This document shows positions 32,801 to 45,466 of a DNA stretch of 64,000 bases, piece after piece. The notes below the pieces were generated by a model that had not been told where the DNA came from, did not search any database, and saw only the letters and a list, made by a program, of their open reading frames with translations. The stretch covers positions 7,378,001 through 7,442,000 of the forward strand of contig OZ316895.1 of the NCBI GenBank assembly GCA_973895155.1, read 5' to 3'. Positions within the stretch are counted from its first letter, which is position 1. Each line of letters starts with the position of its first letter. The position numbers and the translations under genes are program-made. This DNA is from Marsupella aquatica. Taxonomy: Eukaryota; Marchantiophyta.

Positions 32801-35800
32801 ATGGCAACGGCCCCCAAAACAACACCTCCAGCTCAGGAAACATGGAGGAGTACGTCTGCTTCTCTTGCGAGATCGATCTCTCGTCCAATAGAAGTAATAA
32901 GAAGTTTGTCTTTCTCTTTTGCAAGGACAGAATCAGCTTCTGCGCAGGTAAAGGCTCCGGGTGCTTCCCAAGTTCTTCAGCAAATAAACTTGAAGAGAAA
33001 TTCTTCTGCGGCGAGGCATGCACTCAATGGTCTCAAAAGTATCAGTGATGCAACCTCTACTGACGATCAAAAAGCGTTATGGAAAGCTGTGGAGAAGCGA
33101 TTTTCCGAGCTGGCATCTGCAGATGGAATGCTAAGTCGGAGTGATTTCGCTGCCTGTGTAGGTCAGTGGATGATTTCTCAGTCTGGAGCCCTCTTTACGT
33201 CCTCTTTTACCTGTTAATCTAAGAACCTCGCTCGTTTGGACTGCAAAAGACTCGTTTCTGAAGAGACTCAGTCAGACTAAACAGGTTTCATCTGAGATAT
33301 AAAAGTAGCCTTAATTACCTGTCCGCAGGGATGAAGGATTCGAAGGGAATTTGCTTTTGCTCCTCCTAGCCTTCGGCATTCAGCTAAATTTGTTCTTCCC
33401 GTGCAAAGTTTGGAATCAGTGGACATAGAAATTCATTGATTCTATATATAGAGATCATTCAGACTAGAGATTTAGATTTCATCTGAAATAGAAGTAGCCT
33501 TAATTACTAGCTTGTCTGCAGGGATGAAGGATTCGAAGGAATTCGCGGGGGCGCTGCTGGATGCTCTTATCCGAAGAAAGCGGTACGACCCCGAAGAGAC
33601 GAAGGAGACGATGTCCAAAGATGAGCTCTATGACTTCTGGCAACAAATTACTGACACTGGTTTCGATTCTCGCATGCAGCTCTTCTTTGATCTGTAAGAG
33701 CCAGTCTGTGACATCAATTAATTTGTCTCGTTTCTTGATGGCCACATCTGCCTTTGCAAGGAAACGTGTGATCGACTCTCCTAACATCATGTGAGGGCCT
33801 TCCTTTGCCATTCAGATGTGACAAAGATATAGACGGTTGTATATCCGAAGAAGAAGTGAAAGAGGTGACGGTCGAAACTCCTCCTCTCAATGCAAGCATG
33901 CAGTTCTGAATGGTTGACCATACAACTCATTCGCATTGGTTCAACTGATTTGTCTGAATAAATCTTTCATATACTAAGATAGTCACTAAGTTGTTCGAAC
34001 ATTCGATTCGGGCAGGTCATACTCTTGAGCGCTTCTGCGAACAAACTCACTATCCTGCCAGAACAAGCTGAGGAGTATGCTGCACTTATCATGGTGGAAC
34101 TTGATCGTCATCGTCAAGGTTTCATTGAGGTACACGTTTGAATTGCACATCTTCTCCTCCCACATTGCTAATTCTGACGTCCGTCCCAATCTGGGCTTGA
34201 TTCCCATGATTCCATCTTTCATTCTGATCATTTGTTTGGGTCTTTCTGTACGTTTGGAACAGCTGGGGGAACTGGAAGTGCTCATGAACCCAAGACTGTC
34301 TACTGATGATGCACAAAAGGACATGATTGGTCAGCAGTTCAAAGTGCCTCAGAGGCAGAAAACCGGATGGAGCGCTTACTCAAACGAAATTCATCATTAC
34401 GTCCAGTTTAACCTGAGACAGATTATCATCGTTGCTTTGTGGGTGATTGCCAATGTATTGGTTTTTACGTGGAAGTTCATTCAATTCCGGTATCGTTCTA
34501 GCTTTGAGTTGTTGGGGTATTGTCTGTGCTCGGCTAAGGGCGGTGCAGAGATGTGTAAACTAAATTTCGCACTGGTTCTCTTTCCCGTTTGCCGAAATAC
34601 CATCACATGGCTGCGATCTACATTCTTCGGGACAATTATCCCGTTTAATGACAACATCAAGCTTCATAAGGTCTGCACCATGAGTTATACATACTCCAGG
34701 TTCTAAGTTCATGTCTTGAAACCTTCAACAAAATGTAAAAGTGTTTCCGATCCATTCACATTTCATTTTAAAGTTTCTTGAAGTTCCTCTAGCTAGCTTT
34801 TTAACACGGGCTGTCTCCCTGGGCGCAGCTCATTGCCAGCGGGATCGTCCTTGGAGCAATTCTTCACATTGTACCCCACGTTACGTGCAACATCCCTAGG
34901 ATTATTCATGCTACCCGTCCGGTGTTCATGAGGACAATTGGTGGCACGAGGATATGGAACGGTCATCAACCAAAGAGTTATTTTGATCTTGTGAAGACCA
35001 AAGCAGGGCTCACTGGGCTTGTTATGATGTTCCTTCTGATTGTGATACTCTTTCTCGCCTCAAACCGGACACGGAAAAGTTTATCGAAACTTCGTCCTCC
35101 CTTCAACAGAATGACAGGCTTCAACACTTTCTGGTACTCGCATCATTTGCTTATACTTATGTACGGCCTTCTGATTGTCCACGGTTGGTATCTCATTCTG
35201 ACGACTATATGGGATCGGAAAACGGTATGTGACTTTTCCTTGGTCGGCCGATCATCTTTTAAAACGTTTCTTCTCAGAGTTTGTACGTCAGTGGATGTGC
35301 TTCCCATGACTGTTGCTTGAATTGCATATATTAGTATGCACTCTTTAAACTGAACTTGATGTCATTCCTTTAATGGTCTATTTTATTGTTGATGTTATCG
35401 ATCTTGCATGCAGACTTGGGCGTACGTAGCCTTTCCGATGGTTCTCTACTTTGGTGAACGATGTCTTCGTGCATACCGTGCTAGCATTCACGCAGGTAGC
35501 GTCATTAAGGTAATTGACCGATCGGCTCTTTTTCGTCACAAAGGTTGCGTTAAGTTGATCTGAACAACAATCCAACGTATGCATCAAGAGACGCAAAGGC
35601 TACCCACTTGCCCCGGCAGAGGGGCAACGGAAACAAGTATCTCCGATAATCACTGATAAGCCCGGCCATCAATAGAATATGACTACGTAAAGGTACCAGT
35701 CAGCTGCAACGGGGGCTGCTGCTAATATTCTAATGCAGTGTTGCGCCAGTCGAAAAAGCTAGCTTACTGCATGCATGCCAGCAATTTAGATCAGCAGAGG

Positions 35801-38596
35801 GCCGAAATGTAAAACAACGGAACTTAACAGGTGAAGTAAGTCGATCTCAAAAGTACGTACAACCGCGTGAAGATTGGGTAGGATCGATGTTGTGTCGTTA
35901 GAGTTTAACCCGGGAGGCTCTGAGACTCCATGATTCTGGCCCCTAACTGCGCCAGAAGTGACAGGTTCTCGGACGTGTCACAGTGTTAAAGCATCTTCAG
36001 ATTTTCTTCCCGTCCAGATATCATCGACTCATCTCCTACTGACCTTCGGGCACGCCTAAGAATACCTCTCTGTCCTCCACGCCCTCGTTTTATCTTTATG
36101 TCTCCTTTTGGATGAGTTCTGCGATGCTGTACGTTGCGTAACAAGAACGAACTGCATCTCTTGTGATTTCAAAACCACCAAGGATCGACATACGGGTATT
36201 GTCACCCAATACGTGTAAACGATGTTACTTATCTGACTCTTACATTGTGATGCTTTCAGGCTGCTATATATCCGGGCAATGTATTGGCATTATACCTGAA
36301 GAAACCCGCTGGATTCACGTATAAGCCTGGAATGTATCTGTTCCTCCAGTGTCCATCCATGTCGAAATTCCAATGGTAAGAATATCAGAGTTTATCTTAC
36401 TTATAAATCTGGAACTACAGGCTAGAGTTGACTCCAAGCTTCTAGAGTGAAGCTTCTAATTACACAAGCTAGAGTTGACTCCAAGCTTCTAGAGTGAAGC
36501 TTCTAATTACAAGCTAGAGTGAAGTTTTTAGACTTAATTTCATGGTTCAAAAAATAATGTATGTTGTCAAATGATAATCATGATTGCTGTGACTGCTTTT
36601 TTATGATTTCTATTTATATTAAAAGTTGATCTCTATAACCTATCTTTTATTTATATTAAAAATTGATCTCTATAACCTATCATTGATAATCATGATTGCT
36701 TTTTTTTATAATTTTTATTTATAATTAAAAATTGATCTCTATGTCTCCACCATATTATGTATATTATATATACATAAATAGGATCTAAAATAGAAAAATT
36801 AAGAATGTACATAAAAAAGAGTACTAAGATATTTTATGTTTATTATTAAAACTATACATATTATAATTTTTTTATCATTTCATTAATTTTCTAAATATCT
36901 AAATAAAAAATATATTTTAATCACATTTTTATTATTCTTTCATCTATTTAAATATATTTTTATTATTTTCCCATCTATTCACGTTCAAAGAAAGGGGGTA
37001 GTTTGGGCTAGTACTTTTAATCACTGCTCTCAATCATGCGCCTCTAGCATCTGACCGTTGAATGTCCAGGCATTACTCTCAATCAGACCTACGTGATAAT
37101 TAGCGTTACTTTTTTGGTGGGTCCTGGTCTCTTACCATTTTTTGACGTTTAAAAGTACTTCAGAGAAAAGCGAGAGAAAAGCGTGCTGCATTGTCTCCAC
37201 ACTCAATCTCACGCAGGACCCCACTCAATTTAATGGAATTTGTCGTGTAACAGGCATCCATTTTCGTTGACGTCTGCGCCAGGAGACGATTACCTCAGTG
37301 TTCACGTTAGAACTACTGGCGATTGGACTAAGGAATTGAAAACGGTCTTCGCCGCCGCCATCAATTCAGGAAGCGGTGAATTCCCGCTTATATATATCGA
37401 TGGGCCTTATGGTGCTCCTGCACAGGATTTTCGTAAATATGATGTCTTGCTGCTAGTAGGGCTTGGAATTGGAGCCACCCCCTTCATCAGCATCTTAAAA
37501 GACATGCTGCACCAAAGGAAAAACAACGATTTGTCTATATCTGACCATTCCATGACGGTTGCAGTAAGTGGACGTTCTTTATACACGCTTTTGTGAAGTG
37601 CTAAGCGCGGATCATGTTGAAGATGTTCAGCAGTTGGCCAGGCCAGCTAATTCGTGCTAGATTCACTCTGACTAACACGGTGTGACTCTGACCAGACTTT
37701 TAACTGAAACAAATTCTGTTATGTAGGATGCCAGTGATGGAAGCCCTTACACTCCAACTGACGGAAATAGTCCAGCTCTTGAAAATTCAATTGAATTTAG
37801 AAAGAAGAGGAAAAGGCGAAGGTCTCGCGGCCCGACAAATGCATATTTCTACTGGGTCACTCGCGAGCAAGGTTCTTTCGAATGGTTCAAAGGAATTATG
37901 AACGAGGTGGCAGAGATAGATCAAGAGGCAATTATTGAAATGCACAATTACTTGACAAGTGTTTACCAGGAAGGAGATGCGAGATCTGCTCTGATTACCA
38001 TGGTGCAAGCACTACATCACGCGAAAAGTGGTGTTGACATCGTGTCTGGGACACGAGTAAGTCGATCTTACTGTTTGCCATGATAACTGTCCTTCGGATT
38101 ACCCCACTTGTAAAATGACCAAGATATTTTTTGCGTCCAAATGACTACATCTACGTACATATAAGCAACTTTTAAGCTATAAGAGTGCAGAAAACAACGA
38201 AGGCCTAATATAACTTCCGATTATGGCCATCAATTTGTGCAGGCTCGTACCCACTTTGCGCGTCCCAACTGGAAAAAGGTCTTCTCCAATCTCGCTGAGG
38301 CGCATCCTAATTCTACAATCGGTAACTGCAATGATCCTGCCGTCACTTGCTTCTAGCTAGCCACGTGTTTCGGAGATGGAACATATTGACTGATCAAACT
38401 GTTTCTCTGCAGTAGCAGTAGTATTCTCTACCGAGTCTACGTAACACTATTTGTTTATTAATTTAAGATTTTATCATTTTGTGCAGGAGTGTTTTATTGC
38501 GGAGCACATGCCGTTTCTAGAGAGCTGGATGCTCTATCGAAACAGTATACACAGGCGACAACTACTAAGTTTGACTTTCACAAGGAGAACTTTTAG
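32801..38596 (+). CDS. RBOH: Respiratory burst NADPH oxidase (RBOH), 12 exons
   Basis: A plasma-membrane flavocytochrome that passes electrons from cytosolic NADPH through FAD and two hemes to apoplastic O2, giving superoxide for immunity, tip growth and signalling. Exons: 32801-33161, 33522-33693, 33816-33864, 34016-34129, 34263-34670, 34829-35224, 35414-35509, 36260-36375, 37254-37563, 37727-38056, 38243-38321, 38487-38596; all junctions are GT-AG and in phase, giving 846 residues, normal for the family. The N-terminal region is basic and Ser-rich. One canonical EF-hand, [12 protein letters not shown] (180-191), is followed by a degenerate one near 224-235. The ferric-reductase membrane core has heme-region histidines in ILHIVPH and WYSHHLLI...VHG. 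FAD site HPFSLTSAP (572-580), NADPH site DGPYGAP and GLGIGATP (620-647), [13 protein letters not shown], and the C-terminus FHKENF are all intact. Start: first ATG in the exon-1 frame (ATGGCAACG). Calcium and N-terminal phosphorylation are known family controls. Intron 1 contains a duplicated copy of the exon-2 start. Confidence 0.95.
33270..33351 (+). repeat. Decoy copy of the intron 1/exon 2 junction
   Basis: About 80 bases of RBOH intron 1 duplicate the real junction 183-190 bases downstream (33457-33545). The copy includes the polypyrimidine region, the acceptor (GTCCGCAG, AG at 33327-33328) and the first exon-2 codons GGATGAAGGATTCGAAG. It has one extra G, so use of this acceptor would shift away from the exon-2 protein and reach TAG at 33367-33369. 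Confidence 0.85.
36421..37011 (+). repeat. AT-rich CTAG-ended element inside RBOH intron 8
   Basis: It occupies most of the 878-base intron between exons 8 and 9. It starts GCTAGAGTTGACTCC in a 47-bp unit repeated twice plus a partial copy (36,421-36,530), is very AT-rich inside, and ends TTCAAAGAAAGGGGG followed by TTTGGGCTAG. Related copies with the same two ends lie at 43,935-44,291 (minus) and 51,344-51,700. Splice junctions of the host intron are intact. Confidence 0.65.
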
Positions 38597-38755
38597 AGAA
38601 AACCATCTTCAACCTGTGAACATTTTATTGAGTCTGGTAGACAGTTGACTCCTGTACTAGTATAGGTTTGAAATTCAGAATTGAAGGAGCATTTCTAAAA
38701 AAGACATAACTTCCGGGTGTCCTTCTGGGCCCATGCTTTATGTTTCTTAGAATGT

Positions 38756-38761
38756 AATAAA
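38756..38761 (+). terminator. RBOH polyadenylation signal
   Basis: AATAAA lies 160 bases after the RBOH stop codon in a T-rich context, the likely near-upstream element for 3' end formation. Confidence 0.5.
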
Positions 38762-38999
38762 GGACAGAATTGAAGAAGGCAACTTCTGCCTAACCCCAGC
38801 GCAGTCAGTTTAGAGTAATTTACTTAGGTCATTTGTTGTCGTTTGGAAAATAAGAAGTATCTTCTCCCGATTTTGCAGACGGTAACAGTAGCTTTCAAGT
38901 CAGAGGATCCGTTCGCCCCTTACTAATTAGCTGTAACACATCACATCATCGAAAAGCTTAGGTAGCTAGATTGCATTGTAATGACTGTATAATTATCCT

Positions 39000-41500
39000 C
39001 GTCAGCTAGCTTCCACCTTTCAATTGTGTGGCTGAGCAGATTTTACTGTATGCTGATACTGCCTAATTTTGTGGCGGAGCACCGTTCATCTCAGACTAGT
39101 GTCTCGGTGGCCTAATAAAATAGCTATATGATGCTTTCAGCCCTTCATCATTCAGTGACCGACTCTTGAGGCTTTGATAACCTTTTTGCCTAGCCATTCA
39201 CTGTGCAGCTTAAAGTGGTCGACCAGGGAAAGTAAGCCAAGGCTTGAGGCGATGAAGTACTCTTTTCAAGACAAGCTGCATGTGGTATACTGCGGCTTGT
39301 GCTTCATGATCTGTGCAATTTACGATCTGTTTGTTCTTATAGTAACAGCCAGGTTTCCACCACCTGACCACCGTGACTAGAGCTCGGATTAGTCTGTAAT
39401 CAGGACAGACAGACAGACAGCTTGTCGCGTCAAGCAATGGGAACTGGACGTGAACCTCTGTGTCAGAATATTCGTTCAGACAACGGAGCTATAGGTTAAA
39501 AGAAAAGGGTGACAGGAAGGGTGATTACTGCTGTTTGCCCCGAAAAACAAGTAACCCTGAATTCTCGCGCGCGCCGACACAGATTTACTTAGAAAGCTCT
39601 GGTCTGGTGAAGGTGGTGGGGCAGTGCTCTGAATTTGAAGTTGTCTCGTTCTCTGAATTGTCTCATTTTGGTTGTCACATTCTGCTCCAGCAGAAACACC
39701 TGTCACTTAAGAACTTACGAGCAAAGTACATCCGGGGGCACATCCCAAAGCTATTTTGTCAGTTTCAGCACGATGCTCAACTCACCTTGGTTTTGTGCCT
39801 ATATGTCACTCAGCCCCAATTTTCTACATTACGAACAACTGTATTCTTTACAGTTCTCTCTCTGTAAATCCGCCAACCAGATGCCCAATATTGGCTTGAG
39901 ATTGCCCGGCCTGAGTCGACCTTTCAGCATTTTGCCTCCCATCATTGTACATTCGTCGATTTTTGCTCCGAAGATTTGTGTCTGACACCCTAAACCCTGA
40001 CCTTCTCTGAACTTGGGAGCATTGCCTCAACTCCACCTGCAAATTAAGAATTGCATGGCATCACTTCTACCAGCAAAAAACCAAATAGATTTCAAGGAAA
40101 TCTTCAGCTGAAAGCTAGGAGAAATGCAAGCTTAGAATTCGAATATCAGAAGGTCGAATTCTAAGCCCCAATCGCATAACATTCTTCCTTGATGCCCACA
40201 CCCGGTCAACTGTTCACTAGTCCATTCGAAGTGACCCGTTGCCAGGCGCGCTACTGAATGTCTGTTCCCCCAAAAAATGTCAAAAAGCGGCAACGATCTA
40301 TTCGAGCAGGTCAAGACAACCCTCCCGGATTTACGAGTGTAGTGGCGCGTGGCAGTTGCTGTGCCGTACCTGCCTGCGTCTCGACATAATACAGCAAAAG
40401 TTAAAGTGTCCGGCTTGCATGCAAGTCGTTGCGCATCCATTTCGCTGACGTACTAGACCTTTGATTACGTACCCAGCGACTAGCTGAGAGAGCCACCCAC
40501 GTGAAGCCAATCTACAATGTTACAATCTTGAGTGTTGCAGACGCTCTCAATTTGTCCGGGACAGATCTTTGCGTAGGCAAAATAATACGTCCACACAAAA
40601 CCAATTTGCCACTAGAGAGCAGTGCTGTCCCCTCTTCAATTCGTGGCTGGCAACTCAGCTTGGAAACATACAGTCATTCGTAGGAAACTCCCGTCAACGC
40701 GAATTTCCTTCGTCCTAAAGTCCTTGCTCGCAAAACCTCACTGGCTCGCGCTCTTCACAATTCTATACTTGCCATCGGCCATTGATTTCTTGTGTTTATC
40801 CAATCCTGGAATGATTTCAACGGAAGGTCAGACGATCTCGATCAGTCGATCATATGACTTTCAGATCGGAGAGAAGACCCGTCAAAGAAAATCCTTATGT
40901 CGATCAGTTCTTGAATGAGATCGGACAGAGAGATAGACTGCTACCGGTCTGATGCATTCGAGCACGTCAGATAAGTTTCGGACAGCCACGTGACAGGAGT
41001 CTTGAAATGTGGCGTCGAGCCCGGGGTGAGACTGCTCCACCGCGAGGGACGCTATCTAACAGGACACACTATCCGCACAGTACTCTACCAAATACCACTT
41101 CCAAAACTTCATCCTTCTCTTGTCGAGCACAGGCTTGCAAATTCGGAATATCTCGGTGTCCGAGTCGAAACTCTTATCAGGATTTCTCGTGCTGCTCCAC
41201 TTCAGATAAACAAGTCGGCAATGTTGACAACACTGAGATTCAGATAGCTGAGATAGAGTCTACATCATTAGTACCGAGGAATGAGAAATTCAGATCTGGA
41301 ACAGGCGGCAGACGGCACGCAACCAGACACTCCTCCAGTGAGTTCCGACTACTCTTGTCCAGCATTGAAGATCGAGCAATGACTGAGCGTGCGGAAGACA
41401 CAGGTGGATCAGAAATATTCAACCCCACTGCTTCACGACACGATACGAAGGTGAGTCTGTTTCGAGATCATCTTATGAAAATATTCTGCATGTTTTGAAG
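39000..41500 (+). other. Unassigned unique stretch downstream of RBOH
   Basis: Non-repetitive and richer in G+C than the repeats on either side, so a gene or gene remnant is possible, but no exon chain was found. One plus-strand frame ending at 40,446 encodes a Cys-rich tail, YECSGAWQLLCRTCLRLD, then KCPACMQVV, with two CX2C pairs as in a zinc finger; it has no usable ATG. Another open stretch, 41,007-41,498, has several Cys and Ser/Thr-rich segments and no known domain. A (CAGA)n run sits near 39,405-39,420. Confidence 0.25.
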
Positions 41501-41590
41501 ACGGAGAAATTGTTCGTGATTGAAATTTGCCATATATGTGGTGGTCAGTCTCCATTGTCCTTCAATTTATTTTTATTATTATGTATAGCT

Positions 41591-43420
41591 CATCACCCCA
41601 TGCTTTGCACAAAAGATGGTGTGGTATAAAAGATGTCACTAAGATGTTGCACTAACGATGGAGTGGTATAAAAGATGTCACTGCATAAGGTGTTGCACAA
41701 AAGATGGTGTGGTATAAAAAATGTCAATTCATAAGATGTTGTTAAGCAAAGATGTCCATGTGTAAAAATGTTGTTGTGCAAAAGGCTTCATTGCATAAAA
41801 GAAGTTGTTGCGACATTAAAGTTAGATAAATAATAATAATTTTTTATTTTATTTTATTTTATTTATTTATTTATTTATTACTTTTTTTACGAAAGGGGAG
41901 CCACTTTATTCAGAGGACCCAAAAGGCCAAATTACAGAACTGCCTGGGGAAGGAGGCAGAGAAGAGAAACCAGAAAAAAAGGGGGGGCTAGAAGAGGGAG
42001 CACACCCAAGGAGGAGAGAAGGGAGCCGCCAAGGGCCCAATATGCCAAAAACAGAACTGCCTGGGGGAAGGAGGCAGAGAAGAAAAACCAGGAAAAAGGT
42101 GGCTGAAAGAGGGAGCACACCCAGAGAGGAAGGAAGGGGGCCGCCAACCACCCAGCCCCATGGGAGGAGACGGGGGATAGATGGATGGAGGCACCCGAGC
42201 CGAGAACAGGACCAAACACCAAAACATCTCCAGCAAGACCCAGAACCCACCAAGGCCGACCAACCCAGAAGCGCCCTAGGACTAGTCCGGGAGAAGCCAT
42301 CCCACTTTCCACTGGCCCAGAGAACCACCATCCACACTTGATCTCCATCCGCACTCGATCACCAAACCGGATCCACTGCAACCTTTGCAGAGCAGGAACA
42401 TGCCAGAGAAAAATGGCTCGATCCCAAGCAGCCTACCACCACACCTTCACCACAAATCTATCTCTCGGCCCATACATCCGCGCCAGGATCCCCAAAGAAG
42501 GAGAAGGCAGGCGAGAGATCCTGTCTTCCAAAACAATAACTGTCATACCCTTAGGATACCCTAAGGAGTCAGCAGATTGATCACCCATGATTCGAGAGTG
42601 CCCAAACGCCGGAAAGAATACTGTGAGACTCCAGCCACGGGTGCAACCCACAGAGCAGAGGGACCAAAAGGAGGCATAGTGGGTAACCAGCGGGATGGAT
42701 CCCAACTTCCCAAGAGACAGTCCGTCTACTGCTCCCAAACAAACAACTGCCGGGGCGCGCACCACCAACCACGCAGATGAAGATCCATACTGACTGTACG
42801 AGAGCAGATTGGGGGGGGGGAACGGCCAACGCCCCCAAAATAGCACTGAAGACCACCGGATGAAAGCCCAAGGTGTGACGAACTATCACAGCAGCCAAGA
42901 AGAGCACAGCCCAGATGCCTCCCTAGAGACCTGGTCTGAGAACAGGAGCCGACATTCCTACCACCAGCATGATGCCACCGCCCCAGAGATGATTCCAACC
43001 CAACCAGACCCGATAACTCCACCAATTTTTGCCAGCCAGAGGAAAGCGGAGATAGCCAAAACCAGAGTAGACCCAGACGCCAACAAAGGATGAAACAACC
43101 AAGACGAGAACCAAATCGGCCAGAGAAGATATCCTATACAATTCTACTGCTAGGTCCTACACTAATAGAGATCCAACATTAAGTTAGATAATGTTAATGT
43201 TATGAAGGAAAAAATGTTGGTATATAACAAAAGTTGTTTGGCAAAAGAGATACTTCAAGTGTAGAAAATGTCATTGCATACAAAAGATTCTTTCCCCAAA
43301 AGAGATTGTTGTGTTCTGGATTGCTTAGTGTAAATATTGTTGCATAAAAGATCGTGTCTTTTGCACTAAGATGTCATGATAGCAAATATATTGCTAGCTA
43401 AAAGAAATTGTTACATAAAA
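41591..43420. repeat. ACATCTTTT minisatellite, split by a LINE-like insertion
   Basis: The two flanks, 41,591-41,829 and 43,176-43,420, are built of degenerate repeats around AAAAGATGT (complement ACATCTTTT), with phrases such as GGTGTGGTATAAAAGATGT. The same motif, in the opposite orientation, makes up the block at 54,836-55,660. The central 1.35 kb is a later insertion. Confidence 0.6.
41830..43175 (-). mobile_element. LINE-like retroposon, truncated
   Basis: On the minus strand it ends with AATAAAGTGGCTCCCC, CTTTTCGTAAAAAAA and a TAAA-rich tail (41,830-41,890). It is bounded by a 16-17-bp target duplication, ACATTAAAGTTAGATAA (41,813-41,829) versus ACATTAAGTTAGATAA (43,176-43,191). A long duplication and an A-rich tail are typical of target-primed reverse transcription. 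It is G+C-rich relative to its flanks. No complete ORF1 or ORF2 and no recognisable reverse transcriptase motif were found, so it is a 5'-truncated or non-autonomous copy. An internal 117-bp unit is repeated about twice (41,922-42,150). Confidence 0.75.
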
Positions 43421-43934
43421 GAGATCAAAGGCAAACACTTGGGCAAAGGCTATTTGGCCTTCAAGAAAAAACTGTGTAAGATTGGCACATTGACTCTCAA
43501 AAATGAGTTCAGGTTTTGTTTGTTGCAATGTCACAAATGTTATCACTTTTGGGGCTTTGTGTAATTGGTGCAAAGTAGCCTGACAGGTGTGAGTATGGAG
43601 GAGGACAGAGAGTATCAGAAGGACAGATCCTCCTTGATACTCCCCCCTCCATTTCCCCTTTTCCCAGGTTTTTGTGTTTGCTCCTTGCTTTGGTTCCTTC
43701 CAAAAAACATTTGCCACTGCAAACTTCAAACTTAAAAGACTACCACTGCAAAAATAGGTGGGACCTTGTATTATAGGAGCTAATTATCTGTGCCTTTTCT
43801 TTAGAAAGTGAATCCATGGGAGCTTAAACATTTGTTGTTTCAAGCAATAGTGATTTGTGTGATAAACCAACTACTTACTGAACTGAGCACACAAAATTGT
43901 AACCATGTGTACCCGCATGTGTATTTAAGTTTCC

Positions 43935-44291
43935 CTAGCCCCAACTACCCCTTCTTTGAACATGAGTAGAGAAGAGTACAATAAAATATAACAAAATATA
44001 TTACATATTTCTGTTCTTTAAATGTTAATGAACTGATAAAGAAAAATTATTCATAATATAATATATTATCATGTCTATGCATATCTTCTAAGTTACATGC
44101 ACATATATTTTCATTCATGTATAGGATATCATCATGTCTATGCATATCTATGAATATCTTTTTTACATGCACATATTCTCTTTCATGTCTGAACATACAA
44201 TAAACCATCATTTCTATGCACATCTTTGTTCCATGCACATTATTTTACTTTGGTGGGGCCTTAGAGTCATGGCCTCGACGCTGACTCTAGC
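43935..44291 (-). repeat. AT-rich CTAG-ended element
   Basis: On the minus strand it starts GCTAGAGTCAGCG, contains GGCCCCACCAAAGT and repeated GCATAGACATGAT phrases, and ends TTCAAAGAAGGGGTAG then TTGGGGCTAG. It is 357 bases long, the same length as the copy at 51,344-51,700, to which it is clearly related. Confidence 0.6.
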
Positions 44292-44299
44292 TTCCCCTT

Positions 44300-45460
44300 T
44301 GCGCTTTATAAGTAAGATATTGTCTCTAATCGTTATAAAATCAAAAACTATTCCAGAAACCAAAGCTCCCAGAAATTACAATGTCTGAGAAAATTAGTGC
44401 TGACCTCCTACATATGATTGAACCATTGAATCCCACAATGACCATCTGGACGATTTTTAAAAATTCAATTTTATTTAATACTGTAGCTCAAAGACTTTGT
44501 ATGTGGAAAGGCTTTGGTCTTCAGTCAAGGAACAACTTCCAGAAATTGGAATAAAATCACAAATCAGGTAAGATAGAACATGGACTATATGTCATCAAGG
44601 GAAAAAATATATAGTTTTTGGATCCTCAGTTAAAGTAAGGCACACCTGTGTTTCCATAGTACAGAGGAGCGCTCAAAGGGAACCAAGATAGATACACCAA
44701 CCACCTAGTCCAACTAGTGAGCCTGGCCTCATCTGTAATTGAGGAATAAATCCTCTGGCAAAAAATATACATTCAATGTAGTACAACGCCTCAAACTTCA
44801 AAGCACAATGGAATTAATCCGTGGACCCCTATGTTCATCCAAGGAATGTGTGTGATAAAATGAAGTTAATTTTCTACAAGGCGGTAACCAATGGTTTTGA
44901 GTCTCCCAGTGATCTTGGTGTATGCTCGTACCAAAGAGAACGCTCGAAAAGATAGAGGAGATCAATCTGATTGAGATGATCTCTTTGGTTCATCAACCAA
45001 AGGTCGAATGTGTAAGAATTTTTTGGACGGTTTTTGCTCAAACATTGGAGAAATCGTGTTTCTATCATTCTTGATTGATTGTTTGTGAGTTACGTTGAGA
45101 ATTATCGCCACAAGATAGACCGGAGAACATCACTCAACTGTTGGCAAAAGGGTGCTTGTCATTTTGGTGGGAAGTACGCACAAAACGGACGAGCCATCAC
45201 TTCACATACAAGTTTTGTAGTTTTTTTAATTTAAGAACGTTATTGTGTGAGGGGGAGACCAACGATTGTTTCTTTGACACAGAGGCTACAGTTGGAGTCG
45301 GCATGTGTTCAGAGTGAGCTTCATTGAAGCCTGGAGGGAAGCGAACAATTCAAGTCAGGAAGCAAACGTTGCGGACAAGCAATGACAACATAATCAAATA
45401 AATTAATTTGCAGTGGCTAAGTTTGTGACGGTGATGGGATTGTGATGTCTCTTAATAGAG
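44300..45460. other. Intergenic, no gene recognised
   Basis: AT-rich with no exon structure, RNA gene or repeat boundary that I can support. Confidence 0.35.
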
Positions 45461-45466
45461 AAAGGT

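Noticed and set aside
41906-42907. Several long minus-strand frames rich in Leu, Trp and Gly
   Set aside because: They fall inside the LINE-like insertion, overlap in multiple frames because of G+C-rich repeated sequence, and show no reverse transcriptase or endonuclease motif.
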